Source: a virus. Taken from it: a stretch of DNA of 51,216 bases. Location of the stretch: positions 1-51,216 of IMG/VR virus record IMGVR_UViG_3300046028_004317; one strand, given 5' to 3'. Every line of letters begins with the position of its first letter. Position 1 is the first letter of the stretch. The position numbers and the translations under genes are program-made. Of this stretch, positions 1 to 8,160 are shown piece by piece. Under the pieces are notes generated by a model that saw only the letters and a list, made by a program, of their open reading frames with translations, was not told where the DNA came from and made no database searches.

Positions 1-2
1 AG

Positions 3-86
3 ACCGCTGATGATGCTAGGGATGCTGCGGAGGTTGAATACAATAATGCTAAGGCTGCTTTGGAGGACTACGAGGAGAGCACATGA
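3..86 (+). CDS. 3' fragment of small Ala/Asp-rich protein (same gene as 51030-51173)
   Basis: This is the last 27 codons and the stop of the gene that is complete at 51030-51173; it enters from the left edge because the contig ends overlap. The first visible codon is ACC where the right-hand copy has GCC. On a closed circle it should be counted once. The stop overlaps the ATG of the next gene in ATGA fashion, with GAGGAGAGCAC immediately before it as the ribosome binding site. Function unknown. Confidence 0.75.
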   Translation, partial: TADDARDAAEVEYNNAKAALEDYEEST

Positions 87-129
87 GTGATAGCAGGGAC
101 GAACTAGCAGCAATGGCAATGATGGCATT
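4..129. repeat. left copy of 126-bp terminal direct repeat
   Basis: Bases 4-129 are identical to 51091-51216. The copy spans the 3' end of one small gene and the first 47 bases of the next. Both genes appear in the same order at both ends, so this is end redundancy (circular contig or terminal repeat) and not a paralogue resemblance. Bases 1-3 (aga) differ from the matching atg at 51088-51090. Confidence 0.9.
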
Positions 130-250
130 AGTAGTTAAGTACGGCTACAAGTGGGGCGAAGGTGAAGAAGAGAGAAGTCACAAGGGGGCAGTCACCGCAT
201 ACAAGATTGCCGATGCTATGATCAAATACAAAAAGGAAATGAAACCATGA
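83..250 (+). CDS. small hypothetical protein, 55 aa
   Basis: The ATG overlaps the preceding stop (ATGA) and the stop overlaps the following ATG in the same way, so three consecutive genes are translationally coupled. The protein begins MSDSRDELAAMAMM, has a hydrophobic stretch around residues 9-18, then a charged GEGEEERSHKG segment and a Lys-rich C-terminus. I recognise no domain. Its first 47 bases recur at the right end of the window. It belongs to the rightward early-type cluster that crosses the contig junction. Confidence 0.7.
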   Translation: MSDSRDELAAMAMMALVVKYGYKWGEGEEERSHKGAVTAYKIADAMIKYKKEMKP

Positions 251-441
251 AAACAGTTACAAAGAAAGTTGGAAGACCAGTAGGCTCCTACAAACCGAGC
301 GAGTCACTACAGGTTCTGGAGCTTGAAACACAGTTAGAAGCAGAACAGTGCAGAGTCAAAACACTTGAACATGAAGCCGTCCTGTCTAATGCAGTCATAG
401 ACTATCTGGAACGTAAGCTCCAAAGGGAGATGCTTAAATGA
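247..441 (+). CDS. small hypothetical coiled-coil protein, 64 aa
   Basis: The basic N-terminus (MKTVTKKVGRPVGSY) carries a GRPxGS AT-hook-like or terminase-small-like motif and is followed by a single Leu/Glu-rich helix, residues 20-62, likely a coiled coil. It overlaps both neighbours by 4 bases. A similar GRPKG motif opens the putative small terminase at 893. A DNA-binding role is possible but not demonstrated. Confidence 0.65.
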   Translation: MKTVTKKVGRPVGSYKPSESLQVLELETQLEAEQCRVKTLEHEAVLSNAVIDYLERKLQREMLK

Positions 442-599
442 ACGGTAACGAGAAGTTCGGCGATAACGATGAAGGACATCTCTTCGGTGAGAATGCCGCT
501 GTCATGGAGGAGTTCTACAAACTCTTCGGCGGTAAAGAGGGATACGATGAGCTGGTCGCTCAGCAACTCAAGATGGCAGATGATGATTGTAATGTATGA
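438..599 (+). CDS. small acidic hypothetical protein, 53 aa
   Basis: This gene starts at an ATG that overlaps the previous stop (ATGA) and ends at TGA 597-599. The product is acidic, with two short FGG/FGE-containing segments (HLFGENAA and KLFGGKEGYDELV). No domain is recognised. It is the last gene of the small cluster before the promoter-like sequence at 587-615. Confidence 0.6.
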   Translation: MNGNEKFGDNDEGHLFGENAAVMEEFYKLFGGKEGYDELVAQQLKMADDDCNV

Positions 600-615
600 T
601 CAGATCATATATTAT
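587..615 (+). promoter_or_regulatory. candidate sigma70-type promoter for packaging/structural operon
   Basis: TTGTAA (587-592) and TATTAT (610-615) lie 17 bases apart, matching 4 of 6 and 5 of 6 consensus bases. The predicted start near 622 precedes the ATG at 639. The -10 lies inside CATATATTAT (606-615), a 10-mer found three more times in the window. It overlaps the end of the preceding gene. Inferred from sequence only. Confidence 0.45.
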
Positions 616-638
616 CCGCCCAACAACAGGAGCAGACC

Positions 639-902
639 ATGGCGAATGCAGCATCAAAAATAAGGGCACTACTAGACGCACACGCTAGTGGTATCGTCAC
701 CTTCACGGATATTCGTAATAGTCTCCCAGACCTGCAACAGAGCGAGATCTCAATGGCGCTCAGTCACTTCGTGAAGCAAAGGTACTTGACTCGTGAACTG
801 ATTGAGAACAGAGTCACGCGATATGGTCGCCGCCAGATATGGCAGTACACATACTTTCCTAGACGATTGCCCGCACACGAGGTGATGGAACCATGGCATT
901 AA
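639..902 (+). CDS. putative winged-helix DNA-binding protein, 87 aa
   Basis: The start has AGGAG 8-12 bases upstream. Residues 5-60 read as a short helical bundle, with a Q-S-E-I-S-M-A-L helix resembling the recognition helix of a winged-helix fold and a following Tyr/Arg-rich strand pair (TRYGRRQIWQYTYF) as the wing. It overlaps the putative small terminase by 10 bases, so it may regulate late genes or act in packaging. The fold assignment rests on pattern only. Confidence 0.55.
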   Translation: MANAASKIRALLDAHASGIVTFTDIRNSLPDLQQSEISMALSHFVKQRYLTRELIENRVTRYGRRQIWQYTYFPRRLPAHEVMEPWH

Positions 903-1225
903 AAAAACACAAGATACAAGGAGCAGGCCCCGGACGACCCAAAGGGGTCGTTAACAAGTCTACAGCTAACGCTAGAGAGGCTATCGCACGGTTCGTGGAT
1001 GGCAACGCGCATCGAGTGCAGATCTGGTTGGACGCTATCGCTGAGACAGAAGGCCCTTTAAAAGCGTTCCAGTGCTACACAGACATGATTGAGTACCATG
1101 TGCCTAAGTTATCACGCACGGAGGTCACTGGCGTTGATCAGGGCCCTATACAAGTCGAAGTTCTGGACTTCGCTAACACGCTCATGAAGGATCTGCTGGC
1201 AATAAAGCAGAAAGATGCAAAGTAG
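893..1225 (+). CDS. putative terminase small subunit, 110 aa
   Basis: The basic N-terminus has GRPKGVVNKST, the motif that opens many phage small-terminase-like proteins, followed by a helical region (residues 25-75) with an Ile/Trp/Leu pattern. The C-terminus (VLDFANTLMKDLLAIKQK) could form the oligomer-contacting helix. The gene sits directly upstream of, and overlaps by 11 bases, the large terminase, which is the usual position. Small terminases recognise the packaging site and load DNA onto the motor. The family call comes from context and motif and could be wrong in detail. Confidence 0.65.
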   Translation: MALKKHKIQGAGPGRPKGVVNKSTANAREAIARFVDGNAHRVQIWLDAIAETEGPLKAFQCYTDMIEYHVPKLSRTEVTGVDQGPIQVEVLDFANTLMKDLLAIKQKDAK

Positions 1226-2705
1226 CGTCATCGATGAGTTCACAGATAGGATTAAGAACAGCCCGGAGCTAGGCAAGTTACCGCCAGCCTACCGGGCTGC
1301 GATCAGGGCTCGAGTTAAGTGGCTGTCGATATCGCTCGATCACCAGCTCCCGCCGCCGGATGAAGGCGACTGGTCGGTGTGGCTGCTGCTCGCTGGCCGT
1401 GGTGCAGGCAAGACTCGGTCGGCGGCTGAAGCCATATGGTGGTACGGCTGGTCGCAACCCGGCACACGGTGGCTGGTGTCGGCCCCCACCTCGGGGGACA
1501 TACGGGACGTATGCTTCGAGGGCGAGAGCGGATTGATCAGCGTCTGTCCGCCGGAGATCATCGAGACGTACTCAAAGTCACTGCACGAGATTGTGCTCAA
1601 GAATGGCACGATCATTAAGGGGATCGCCGCATCGGAGCCAGAGCGCCTGCGGGGCCCACAGTTTCATGGCGGGTGGTGTGACGAGCTGGCGGCTTGGGAG
1701 TATCTCGATGACGCATGGGACATGATCCAGTTCGGTATGAGACTCGGCTCGAAGCCGAGGATCCTCTGCACCACCACTCCCAAGCCCAAGCCACTCATAG
1801 CGGATCTGGTCAAGCGCAAGAAGAGCGTGATCTGCACACGGGCCAGCACCTACTCGAACATAGACAACCTAGCACCAAGCTTCAAGGATCAGATCCTGCT
1901 GTACGAAGGTACGCAGCTCGGGCGGCAAGAGATCCATGCCGAGGTGCTGAACCCGGAAGAGTCAGGCATCATCAAGCGAGAATGGTTCGAGCTCTGGCCC
2001 CACGACAAGGTGCTGCCAGCGTTCGAGTACATCGTGATGTCGCTCGACACCGCCTTCAGCGAGCAGACTACTAACAAGAAGTCGCACGACCCTGATCCAA
2101 CAGCATGCTCAGTCTGGGGCGTATTCAGGCACGAGAAGAAGCCAGCGTTCCTGCTGCTGGACTGCTGGGAGGAGCGGCTCGGAATGCCCGCTCTGATCGA
2201 GAGAGTTAGGAAGGAGTATCAGGTTCGGTATGGTGATGACGACTCGAAGCCGATGATCGCTCCGATGTTCGGGCCAAAGCAGTCGCAGTTCGGTGGCCGC
2301 AAGCCTGACCTGCTCGTCATTGAGGACAAGGGCTCTGGTATCAGTCTTCGACAGATGCTGGCAAGAGAAGACATACTGGCGTATCCTTATAACCCCGGAC
2401 GGGCTGACAAGCTGCAGCGTCTTCATGCAGTTAGTCATCTGTTTGCACACAAGTATGTGTGGGTTGTAGAATCAGAGAAGAAGCACGGCATGCCGAAGAG
2501 CTGGGCAGATCCACTGATCACTCAGGTCTGTAGCTTCTACGGAGAGGGATCGATTAAGCACGATGACTATGTTGACTCAACCACGCAGGCACTCAGGCTG
2601 CTGGCTGATAGGAACCAGATTTCAGTAACACGCAAGACCGATGACAACGACAAGGCACAACGCCGTTCACCGCCATCAAAGGCAGTGAACCCTTACTCAG
2701 CTTGA
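1215..2705 (+). CDS. terL: terminase large subunit (packaging ATPase/nuclease)
   Basis: This 496-residue product has both terminase domains. The Walker A loop is G-R-G-A-G-K-T-R at residues 61-68, and the Walker B acidic pair is D156-E157 in GGWCDEL. The RNase H-like nuclease shows acidic residues at D278 (SLDTAF), D371 (VIEDKGSG) and D454 (DYVDSTTQA). The length is normal for the family. It docks on the portal, pumps DNA into proheads using ATP and cuts the concatemer. The portal gene follows after 10 bases. The coding region is noticeably richer in C and G than the fibre genes. Confidence 0.95.
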   Translation: MQSSVIDEFTDRIKNSPELGKLPPAYRAAIRARVKWLSISLDHQLPPPDEGDWSVWLLLAGRGAGKTRSAAEAIWWYGWSQPGTRWLVSAPTSGDIRDVCFEGESGLISVCPPEIIETYSKSLHEIVLKNGTIIKGIAASEPERLRGPQFHGGWCDELAAWEYLDDAWDMIQFGMRLGSKPRILCTTTPKPKPLIADLVKRKKSVICTRASTYSNIDNLAPSFKDQILLYEGTQLGRQEIHAEVLNPEESGIIKREWFELWPHDKVLPAFEYIVMSLDTAFSEQTTNKKSHDPDPTACSVWGVFRHEKKPAFLLLDCWEERLGMPALIERVRKEYQVRYGDDDSKPMIAPMFGPKQSQFGGRKPDLLVIEDKGSGISLRQMLAREDILAYPYNPGRADKLQRLHAVSHLFAHKYVWVVESEKKHGMPKSWADPLITQVCSFYGEGSIKHDDYVDSTTQALRLLADRNQISVTRKTDDNDKAQRRSPPSKAVNPYSA

Positions 2706-2715
2706 TGGGGATCAA

Positions 2716-5250
2716 ATGGCTACCAAAGACATGAACGACCAAGACGACACGATGGAAGAGCAGATCGGCGAGATGATGCCAGTCGATGATGATGAAGAAG
2801 AGGGCGATGTCGAGGACACCGAAGATGGCGGTGCAATCGTCAAGCTATCGAATAAGCCACTCCCCGGCGACAGTGAGTTCTACGCCAATCTGGCGGAAGA
2901 CTTGCCCGAGGGTGAGCTCGCTGCGATTGGTAGCGCACTCTGTGACCTAGTCGAGCGAGACAAGGAAGCCCGCAAGCGCCGGGACGAACAGTACGAAGAA
3001 GGTATCCGCCGCACTGGTCTAGGCGATGACGCTCCCGGCGGCGCAGCGTTCACCGGGGCGAGCAAGGTAGTTCACCCAATGCTGACCGAAGCATGCGTGG
3101 ACTTCTCGTCACGGGTCATGAAGGAGATCATGCCCCCCGGCGGGCCAGCCCGTCAGAACGTTGTGGGTGAGCTGACCGAGGCCAAGTTCAAGAAGGCTGA
3201 GCGGCTGTCGAAGTTCCTGAACTGGCAGACCACCAAGCAGATGCCTGAGTTCAGGTCAGAGCTCGAGCAGATGGCAACACAGATGCCGCTCGGCGGCGTT
3301 CAGTACATGAAGCTGACGTGGGACTCACGGCGCAAGAAGCCTTGCCCACAGTTCATCTCGGTAGATGACATCTATCTGCCGTTCTCGGCCACCAACTTCT
3401 ATACGGCTGACCGCAAGACCCATGTCCAGTATGTCACCAAGCTAGAGTACGACCGCAGGGTTCGGTCTGGCATGTACCGCGACATCGTCTTGGTAGCCAA
3501 CCCATCAACCCCAGAGGTATCGAAGTCTGAGCGGGCCAACGACAAGATCGAGGGACGTGATGCGGACGCATACAACACGGACGGACTCAGGACGATCTAC
3601 GAGATCAATGCCTTCTATGACATCGAGGACGATACCGAGGGAACTGCACCGTACATCATCTCGATAGACAAGCAGACTCAGACAGTGCTCTCGATCTACC
3701 GCAACTGGGAAGAGGACGACGAGCTCATGGAAGAGCTGGTCTGGATCATTGAGTTCCCATTCGTTCCATGGCGTGGCGCTTATCCTATTGGCCTGACGCA
3801 TATGATTGGCGGGTTGTCAGCTGCTGCTACTGGCGCATTGAGGGCGCTGCTTGACTCGGCTCACATCAACAACTTCCCCGGCATGCTGAAGCTCAAGGGC
3901 GGAGCTGGCGGTCAGTCAGACCGTATCGACCCGACCGAAGTGCTCGAGATCGAGGGATCATTCAGTCAGGACGATATCCGCAAGGTTATGATGCCGCTCC
4001 CGTTCAATCCACCATCACAGGTTCTGTACAGCCTGCTGGGTTATCTGGTTGACGCAGGCAAGGGCGTGGTCAGAACCACCTTTGAGGATCTGTCAGACAA
4101 TAGCGCCAATGTCCCGGTCGGAACAACGATGGCTCGGATCGAGCAGGGCATGATTGTATTCAGTTCGATACACGCTCGGGTTCATGATGCCATGGCTCGC
4201 GTGTTACAAGTTCTGTTTAGAATCAACAAGTTCTACATGGAAGAGAAGGAGATTTATGATGATACAGGTTCGCTGCTGGTTTACAGGAAAGACTTTGAGG
4301 GCCCGATGGATGTTATCCCGGTTTCTGACCCGAATATCTACAGCGATGCTCAGCGTTTCGCGCAGATTCAGGCGGTAGTTCAGCGGGCTGATGCACATCC
4401 AGAGCTGTACAACGCTAGGAAGATCGAGGAGCTGCTGCTCAAACAGCTGAAGGTTCCAGAGGGCGATTCGTTATTGAACCCAGTGCCAGAGGTTGCCGAG
4501 ATGAATGCGGTGAACGAGAACCTCGCTGCGACCATGAGCAGGCCGATTGCCGCCTACCCTGACCAAGAGCATCTGGCCCATCTGCAGGTTCACTTAGACT
4601 TCCTGACCAGTCCAGTACTTGGATCTAGCCGGGTGGCCGCACCGACCGCAGTGCCTATATTGCTCGAGCACATCAGGGAGCACATGGTTCTGTGGTATGT
4701 CACTCGTATGGTGGACGTTGCATCCGAGGCCGCAGGCCAACCCATTGAAAAGCTTCAGGTAAAGGCGACAGAAGAAGAGAAGAAGGCATTCGACAGGGTG
4801 ATGGCAGCTGCGAGCCAGTCTGTTATTGGTGAGATCAACGACTCCCTGAAGGGAATACCTGACATCATCAACAAGGCAATCGAGACCCTTCAGTCATTGT
4901 CGCCGCCTCAGACAGATCCAGCTATCGACACAGCTCAGAAGGAAGTTGACAGGAAGGCTGCAGCAGATCAGGTTAAGGCTGCTGCTGATCAGGCCAAGAT
5001 GGCTATGGATCAAGAGACGACCAAGGTTGAGCTACAACAGAAGGTCATGCAGCTGCAGGCTGAGCTGGATAAAGAGAAGTTACGTCAAGATCGTGAAGAC
5101 CATAGACAGGAAGTAGAGTTACAATCACGCATGAGAATGAACGCAGAAGACAACAACACCGCCAAGCAGTTGGCAGCTCTCGAGGTCGAGAGTGGCGAGA
5201 AGATCGGTTATTCAACTGGCACTGGCATCAATCCAAATCCACTACCTTAA
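2716..5250 (+). CDS. portal protein, 844 aa
   Basis: The gene follows the large terminase and matches the large podoviral portal type. It has an acidic N-terminal tail (residues 5-35), then a TGASKVVHPMLTEA segment and long alpha/beta wing and stem regions. The Gln/Lys/Ala-rich C-terminus (about 700-830), with VKAAADQAKMAMDQE repeats, should be a helical barrel or coiled coil. The dodecameric portal forms the DNA channel at one capsid vertex and binds terminase during packaging and the adaptor afterwards. At 844 residues it is longer than siphoviral portals because of this C-terminal extension. Confidence 0.85.
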   Translation: MATKDMNDQDDTMEEQIGEMMPVDDDEEEGDVEDTEDGGAIVKLSNKPLPGDSEFYANLAEDLPEGELAAIGSALCDLVERDKEARKRRDEQYEEGIRRTGLGDDAPGGAAFTGASKVVHPMLTEACVDFSSRVMKEIMPPGGPARQNVVGELTEAKFKKAERLSKFLNWQTTKQMPEFRSELEQMATQMPLGGVQYMKLTWDSRRKKPCPQFISVDDIYLPFSATNFYTADRKTHVQYVTKLEYDRRVRSGMYRDIVLVANPSTPEVSKSERANDKIEGRDADAYNTDGLRTIYEINAFYDIEDDTEGTAPYIISIDKQTQTVLSIYRNWEEDDELMEELVWIIEFPFVPWRGAYPIGLTHMIGGLSAAATGALRALLDSAHINNFPGMLKLKGGAGGQSDRIDPTEVLEIEGSFSQDDIRKVMMPLPFNPPSQVLYSLLGYLVDAGKGVVRTTFEDLSDNSANVPVGTTMARIEQGMIVFSSIHARVHDAMARVLQVLFRINKFYMEEKEIYDDTGSLLVYRKDFEGPMDVIPVSDPNIYSDAQRFAQIQAVVQRADAHPELYNARKIEELLLKQLKVPEGDSLLNPVPEVAEMNAVNENLAATMSRPIAAYPDQEHLAHLQVHLDFLTSPVLGSSRVAAPTAVPILLEHIREHMVLWYVTRMVDVASEAAGQPIEKLQVKATEEEKKAFDRVMAAASQSVIGEINDSLKGIPDIINKAIETLQSLSPPQTDPAIDTAQKEVDRKAAADQVKAAADQAKMAMDQETTKVELQQKVMQLQAELDKEKLRQDREDHRQEVELQSRMRMNAEDNNTAKQLAALEVESGEKIGYSTGTGINPNPLP

Positions 5251-5261
5251 AGGAGATAAAC

Positions 5262-5447
5262 ATGGAAGCAATAAGTCTGCACAAACTAATGGCAATGGGC
5301 AAAGGGTATCCAACATCACTCGGCAGCGGCAAAGATCCATCGCCAACCCCAGCACAACCTTCAGGCAAGGCAACGATGAAGCCTAAGATGAAGGTAACGA
5401 CAACGCCAATGCCATCAAGCCGTACCGAGGGTCGCGTTAGTAAATGA
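5262..5447 (+). CDS. small Pro/Thr/Lys-rich hypothetical protein, 61 aa
   Basis: AAAGGAGATAAAC precedes the ATG, a strong ribosome binding site. The product is low-complexity (Pro, Thr, Ser, Lys, several Met) and basic, with no recognised domain and probably no stable fold. It overlaps the next gene by 4 bases. A minor head component is one possibility, suggested only by its place between portal and scaffold. Confidence 0.6.
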   Translation: MEAISLHKLMAMGKGYPTSLGSGKDPSPTPAQPSGKATMKPKMKVTTTPMPSSRTEGRVSK

Positions 5448-5635
5448 TTGCAAGGATAATCTTCCTGATCAAAGAGGAGCAAAATCGGATCGCTCATGAT
5501 TCGATGAAGTTCTCCTCTGATGGGAAGCAAATAGATTTTGAGTATGGCAAGAAGGTCGGCTTCTATGCTGGCCTAGAAACCGCCCTGCTCAAGATAGAGA
5601 AGGTCTTAAATGACCAAGACAAGAGAGAACTTTAA
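5444..5635 (+). CDS. small hypothetical protein, 63 aa
   Basis: The ATG overlaps the preceding stop by ATGA. The protein has a helical N-terminus (MIARIIFLIKEEQNRI), a short FDFEYGKKVGFYAGLE-like middle and a C-terminal helix (TALLKIEKVL). The composition is that of a folded small protein, but I do not recognise it. It lies between portal and co-chaperonin genes. Confidence 0.65.
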   Translation: MIARIIFLIKEEQNRIAHDSMKFSSDGKQIDFEYGKKVGFYAGLETALLKIEKVLNDQDKREL

Positions 5636-5658
5636 CCATCAGCATAGGAGGTAGGCAT

Positions 5659-6078
5659 ATGCTACTCGAAACACCAATAGACTTATCACACGCCACGGCG
5701 GACGAATCATTCCCAGAAGTTGATCCGGGCATTTTGCCGCTCGGATCTCGCATAATGGTTCAGATTCGCAGGGCAAGAGCTCAGACCAAGTCTGGTATCT
5801 TCATTCCCGAAGATGTTCGCAAGACAGAAGCGAGCAACACTCAGGTATCGAAGGTGATCGGAGTTGGATCACTGGCGTTTAAGAATCGCAACACGATGGA
5901 ACTGTGGCCTGAAGGGGCTTGGTGTCAGATCGGCGATTATGTTAGGACACCGAAGTATGGCGGTGACCGATGGACTGTAAGGTTTGGCGAAGAAGAGATC
6001 GAGTTTGTTATTTACAATGATCTGGACGTTATCGGCAAAATTACGGGAGACCCCACGAAGATTCGTGCGTTTATCTAA
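5659..6078 (+). CDS. GroES-like co-chaperonin, 139 aa
   Basis: The sequence follows the Cpn10 barrel. LPLGSRIMVQI (residues about 26-36) is the first strand, a flexible segment with TKSGIFIPED matches the mobile loop and its hydrophobic tripeptide, and then come VSKVIGVGS, a QIGDYVRTPKYGG strand-loop and a closing YNDLDVIGKI. These match PLGDRVLVK, SGGIVIP, VGDxVLFxKYxG and EDDILAII of bacterial GroES. It probably caps host GroEL to fold the capsid protein, as T4 gp31 does, and it sits just before scaffold and major capsid genes. AGGAGG precedes the ATG. It is longer than host GroES (about 97), with N-terminal and C-terminal extensions. Confidence 0.8.
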   Translation: MLLETPIDLSHATADESFPEVDPGILPLGSRIMVQIRRARAQTKSGIFIPEDVRKTEASNTQVSKVIGVGSLAFKNRNTMELWPEGAWCQIGDYVRTPKYGGDRWTVRFGEEEIEFVIYNDLDVIGKITGDPTKIRAFI

Positions 6079-6097
6079 TAGCTGAAAGGAGCTTATT

Positions 6098-7006
6098 ATG
6101 GCGAGCAATGAAGAAGTATTGAGTGATGATGACGAGAAGGCTGGCACTGAGGTAGAGGGCGAGGAGTATGTAGCAGTTGACACCAAGCTTGATAGTGCCG
6201 ATGATGACGATGACGGAGACGCACGACTCACCGAAGAGGGTGATGACCGGGACGGGATCAGGAAGCGTAGACGTGAGGAGAAGACCGAGCGAGCTCACCG
6301 CCGAAAGGCAGCAATAGAGCGCGACAAGGCCGAGATGCAGCTCCTCCGCAAGCAGAATGAGGAGCTCTCAACCCGACTCAGCAGTGTCGAGAAGCGATCC
6401 AGCAGTACAGAATACTTTGCAATGGACAAGCGGTTCAGGGAGTCTGTTGAAGAGGTCAAGGCGGCTGAGCATATCATCGCTCGGGCAGTTGAGATGGGTA
6501 ATGGCGAGGATGTTGCTAGGGCGATGCGGATTCGTGATGATGCGATATCCACAGCAAGGCAGCTTGATGTAGCTAGGAATGCCATTAGTCGCAAGGCTAA
6601 TGAGCCCACTCCGACATTCCAGCAGCCGCCACCCGCACAACTGGCGCAGGATTGGGTTAAACTTAACCCATGGTATGATCCTGCTTCTGGTGATACCAAG
6701 TCGCAGATGGCCTTGGAGATTGATAAGGAGTTATCTGGCGAGGGTTACAACCCGCAGTCGCTAGACTACTGGCAAGAATTAGATAAACGAATAGCCGAAC
6801 TTAATGTAGAATCAAAAGGTGCACGGCGCGGGCCACCGATGGGATCAGGTAGGGAACATGTCCCAAGGAGTTCACGCAATGAAGTATATGTTTCACCAGA
6901 ACGTAAACAGGCTATGGTTGACGCTGGTGTATGGGATGATCCGGCTTCGCGGCAACGCTATTTGAAGCAATACGCGAAGTGGGACAAAAATAATGCAACT
7001 CGCTGA
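6098..7006 (+). CDS. putative scaffolding protein, 302 aa
   Basis: A strongly acidic N-terminus (residues 4-50, with a run of Asp near 36-40) is followed by an Arg/Lys/Glu-rich coiled coil (52-125). A Pro/Gln linker (about 165-180) leads to a basic C-terminus (YLKQYAKWDKNN). This charge layout, the length and the position before decoration and major capsid genes fit an internal scaffold whose basic tail contacts the capsid shell. Such proteins are sequence-divergent, so the call rests on composition and synteny. Alternative: another inner head protein. Confidence 0.7.
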   Translation: MASNEEVLSDDDEKAGTEVEGEEYVAVDTKLDSADDDDDGDARLTEEGDDRDGIRKRRREEKTERAHRRKAAIERDKAEMQLLRKQNEELSTRLSSVEKRSSSTEYFAMDKRFRESVEEVKAAEHIIARAVEMGNGEDVARAMRIRDDAISTARQLDVARNAISRKANEPTPTFQQPPPAQLAQDWVKLNPWYDPASGDTKSQMALEIDKELSGEGYNPQSLDYWQELDKRIAELNVESKGARRGPPMGSGREHVPRSSRNEVYVSPERKQAMVDAGVWDDPASRQRYLKQYAKWDKNNATR

Positions 7007-7025
7007 AAATAAAGGAGTGAGTACT

Positions 7026-7559
7026 ATGAGTAGTGATGAGAGACTAAAAAAAGCAGCGGATCCAGCACGTCAGTCTAGGGCGGAACTAAGTCGTTCGGCC
7101 AAAGAATCTCGTGAGTTATCCGATGATGATCGCATTGAAATGTTCAGGCAGCAGTTTTTTCAAAGCGCACTGCCTGATCTGCCGAAGATACCTGATTATC
7201 ACACCTGTTGGCTAACAACCACCAATCCCCGTGATACAGTCCACGCTCGTATGAGGTTAGGATACGAGCAAGTAAAGCCTAGTGATGTACCGGGCTGGGA
7301 CTACGCAACCGTTAAGACGGGCGAGTATGCTGGAATGATTGGCGTGAACGAGATGTTAGCATTTAAGATTCCTATGCGTTTGTACAACACATACATGGAA
7401 GAGGCTCACTTCAATGCGCCATTGCGCGAAGATGAGAAGCTTCAATCTATGGTTGACCAAATATCAGACGGGATTCAACGTTCAGGTGGACGAGTAATTG
7501 AAGGTGACGGTATGCAAGCCCTGCGCGAAGCTCCCGGCAAAGCAGTATTTTCTGACTAG
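7026..7559 (+). CDS. conserved head-region protein, 177 aa
   Basis: The start at 7026 is chosen because AAAGGAGTG lies 7-15 bases upstream; an in-frame ATG at 6993 would overlap the scaffold gene without a good ribosome binding site. Residues 1-50 are charged and helical. The rest is folded, with DYHTCWLTTTNPRD, YEQVKPSDVPGWDY and a NEMLAFKIPMRLYNTYM segment. Proteins of this pattern are common next to capsid genes in podo- and myophages, but I know no assigned function. It may be a minor capsid or capsid-assembly protein. Confidence 0.65.
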   Translation: MSSDERLKKAADPARQSRAELSRSAKESRELSDDDRIEMFRQQFFQSALPDLPKIPDYHTCWLTTTNPRDTVHARMRLGYEQVKPSDVPGWDYATVKTGEYAGMIGVNEMLAFKIPMRLYNTYMEEAHFNAPLREDEKLQSMVDQISDGIQRSGGRVIEGDGMQALREAPGKAVFSD

Positions 7560-7595
7560 CTGGGCTTTTCCGACCTTTAAAAAGAGGATTGTTAT

Positions 7596-8147
7596 ATGTC
7601 AAGTACAAGCGCACCATTTGGACTACGTCCAGCGTACCACTCAAGCGGGTTCGTTCGTCCGCAGGCATTGACCATGACTGATAATTACACCAGCACCATT
7701 CTGCAATATCAGCCAGTCAAGCTTGTAGCCGGACAAGTCGTTCCAGCAGGAGCATCAGACGCACTCATCGGAACATTCATGGGTGTTGAGTTCACAGATT
7801 CTGACGGTCGTCGTCGCGTATCCAATAAATGGGTAGCGAACAACGTTGGAACCAACATTGTTGCATATGTGACTTCTGATTCGATGATTGTTTATGAAAT
7901 CCAAACAGACGCAACCATTGCTGTTAGCAACATTGGTGAGCAGTTTGACTTTGCCGCAGTCACTTCAGGCTCGACCACCACTGGTCTGAGCACAGCGACT
8001 CTTGGCGTGTCAACCACGACCACCAACGCACCAATGAGAGTTATCGGAATCACCCCCGGCCCAGATAATGCATGGGGTGATACATATGTAATCGTTCAGG
8101 TTGAGCTGTCGAAACACCAGAACGTTGCTACAATTGCTGCTTATTAA
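7596..8147 (+). CDS. putative capsid decoration/stabilisation protein, 183 aa
   Basis: The N-terminus STSAPFGLRPAYHSSG is the recurring opening of a phage family encoded directly upstream of the major capsid gene. A YQPVKLVAGQVVPAGASDALIG segment follows, with GVEFTDSDGRRRVSNKW and a C-terminal VIVQVELSKHQ strand. The sequence is almost all beta, consistent with an external or cementing capsid protein. The gene is preceded by AAAGAGG and followed 13 bases later by the major capsid gene. Exact position on the capsid is inferred. Confidence 0.7.
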   Translation: MSSTSAPFGLRPAYHSSGFVRPQALTMTDNYTSTILQYQPVKLVAGQVVPAGASDALIGTFMGVEFTDSDGRRRVSNKWVANNVGTNIVAYVTSDSMIVYEIQTDATIAVSNIGEQFDFAAVTSGSTTTGLSTATLGVSTTTTNAPMRVIGITPGPDNAWGDTYVIVQVELSKHQNVATIAAY

Positions 8148-8160
8148 GGAGGGATAGAAC

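Noticed and set aside
469-663. 64-codon open frame overlapping 438-599
   Set aside because: It is another frame of the coupled 53-codon gene, crosses the promoter-like region and has no binding site; its composition is not protein-like.
1340-2450. Minus-strand and alternate-frame open frames across the large terminase
   Set aside because: High GC third positions leave the complementary frames open; the terminase frame carries all conserved motifs.
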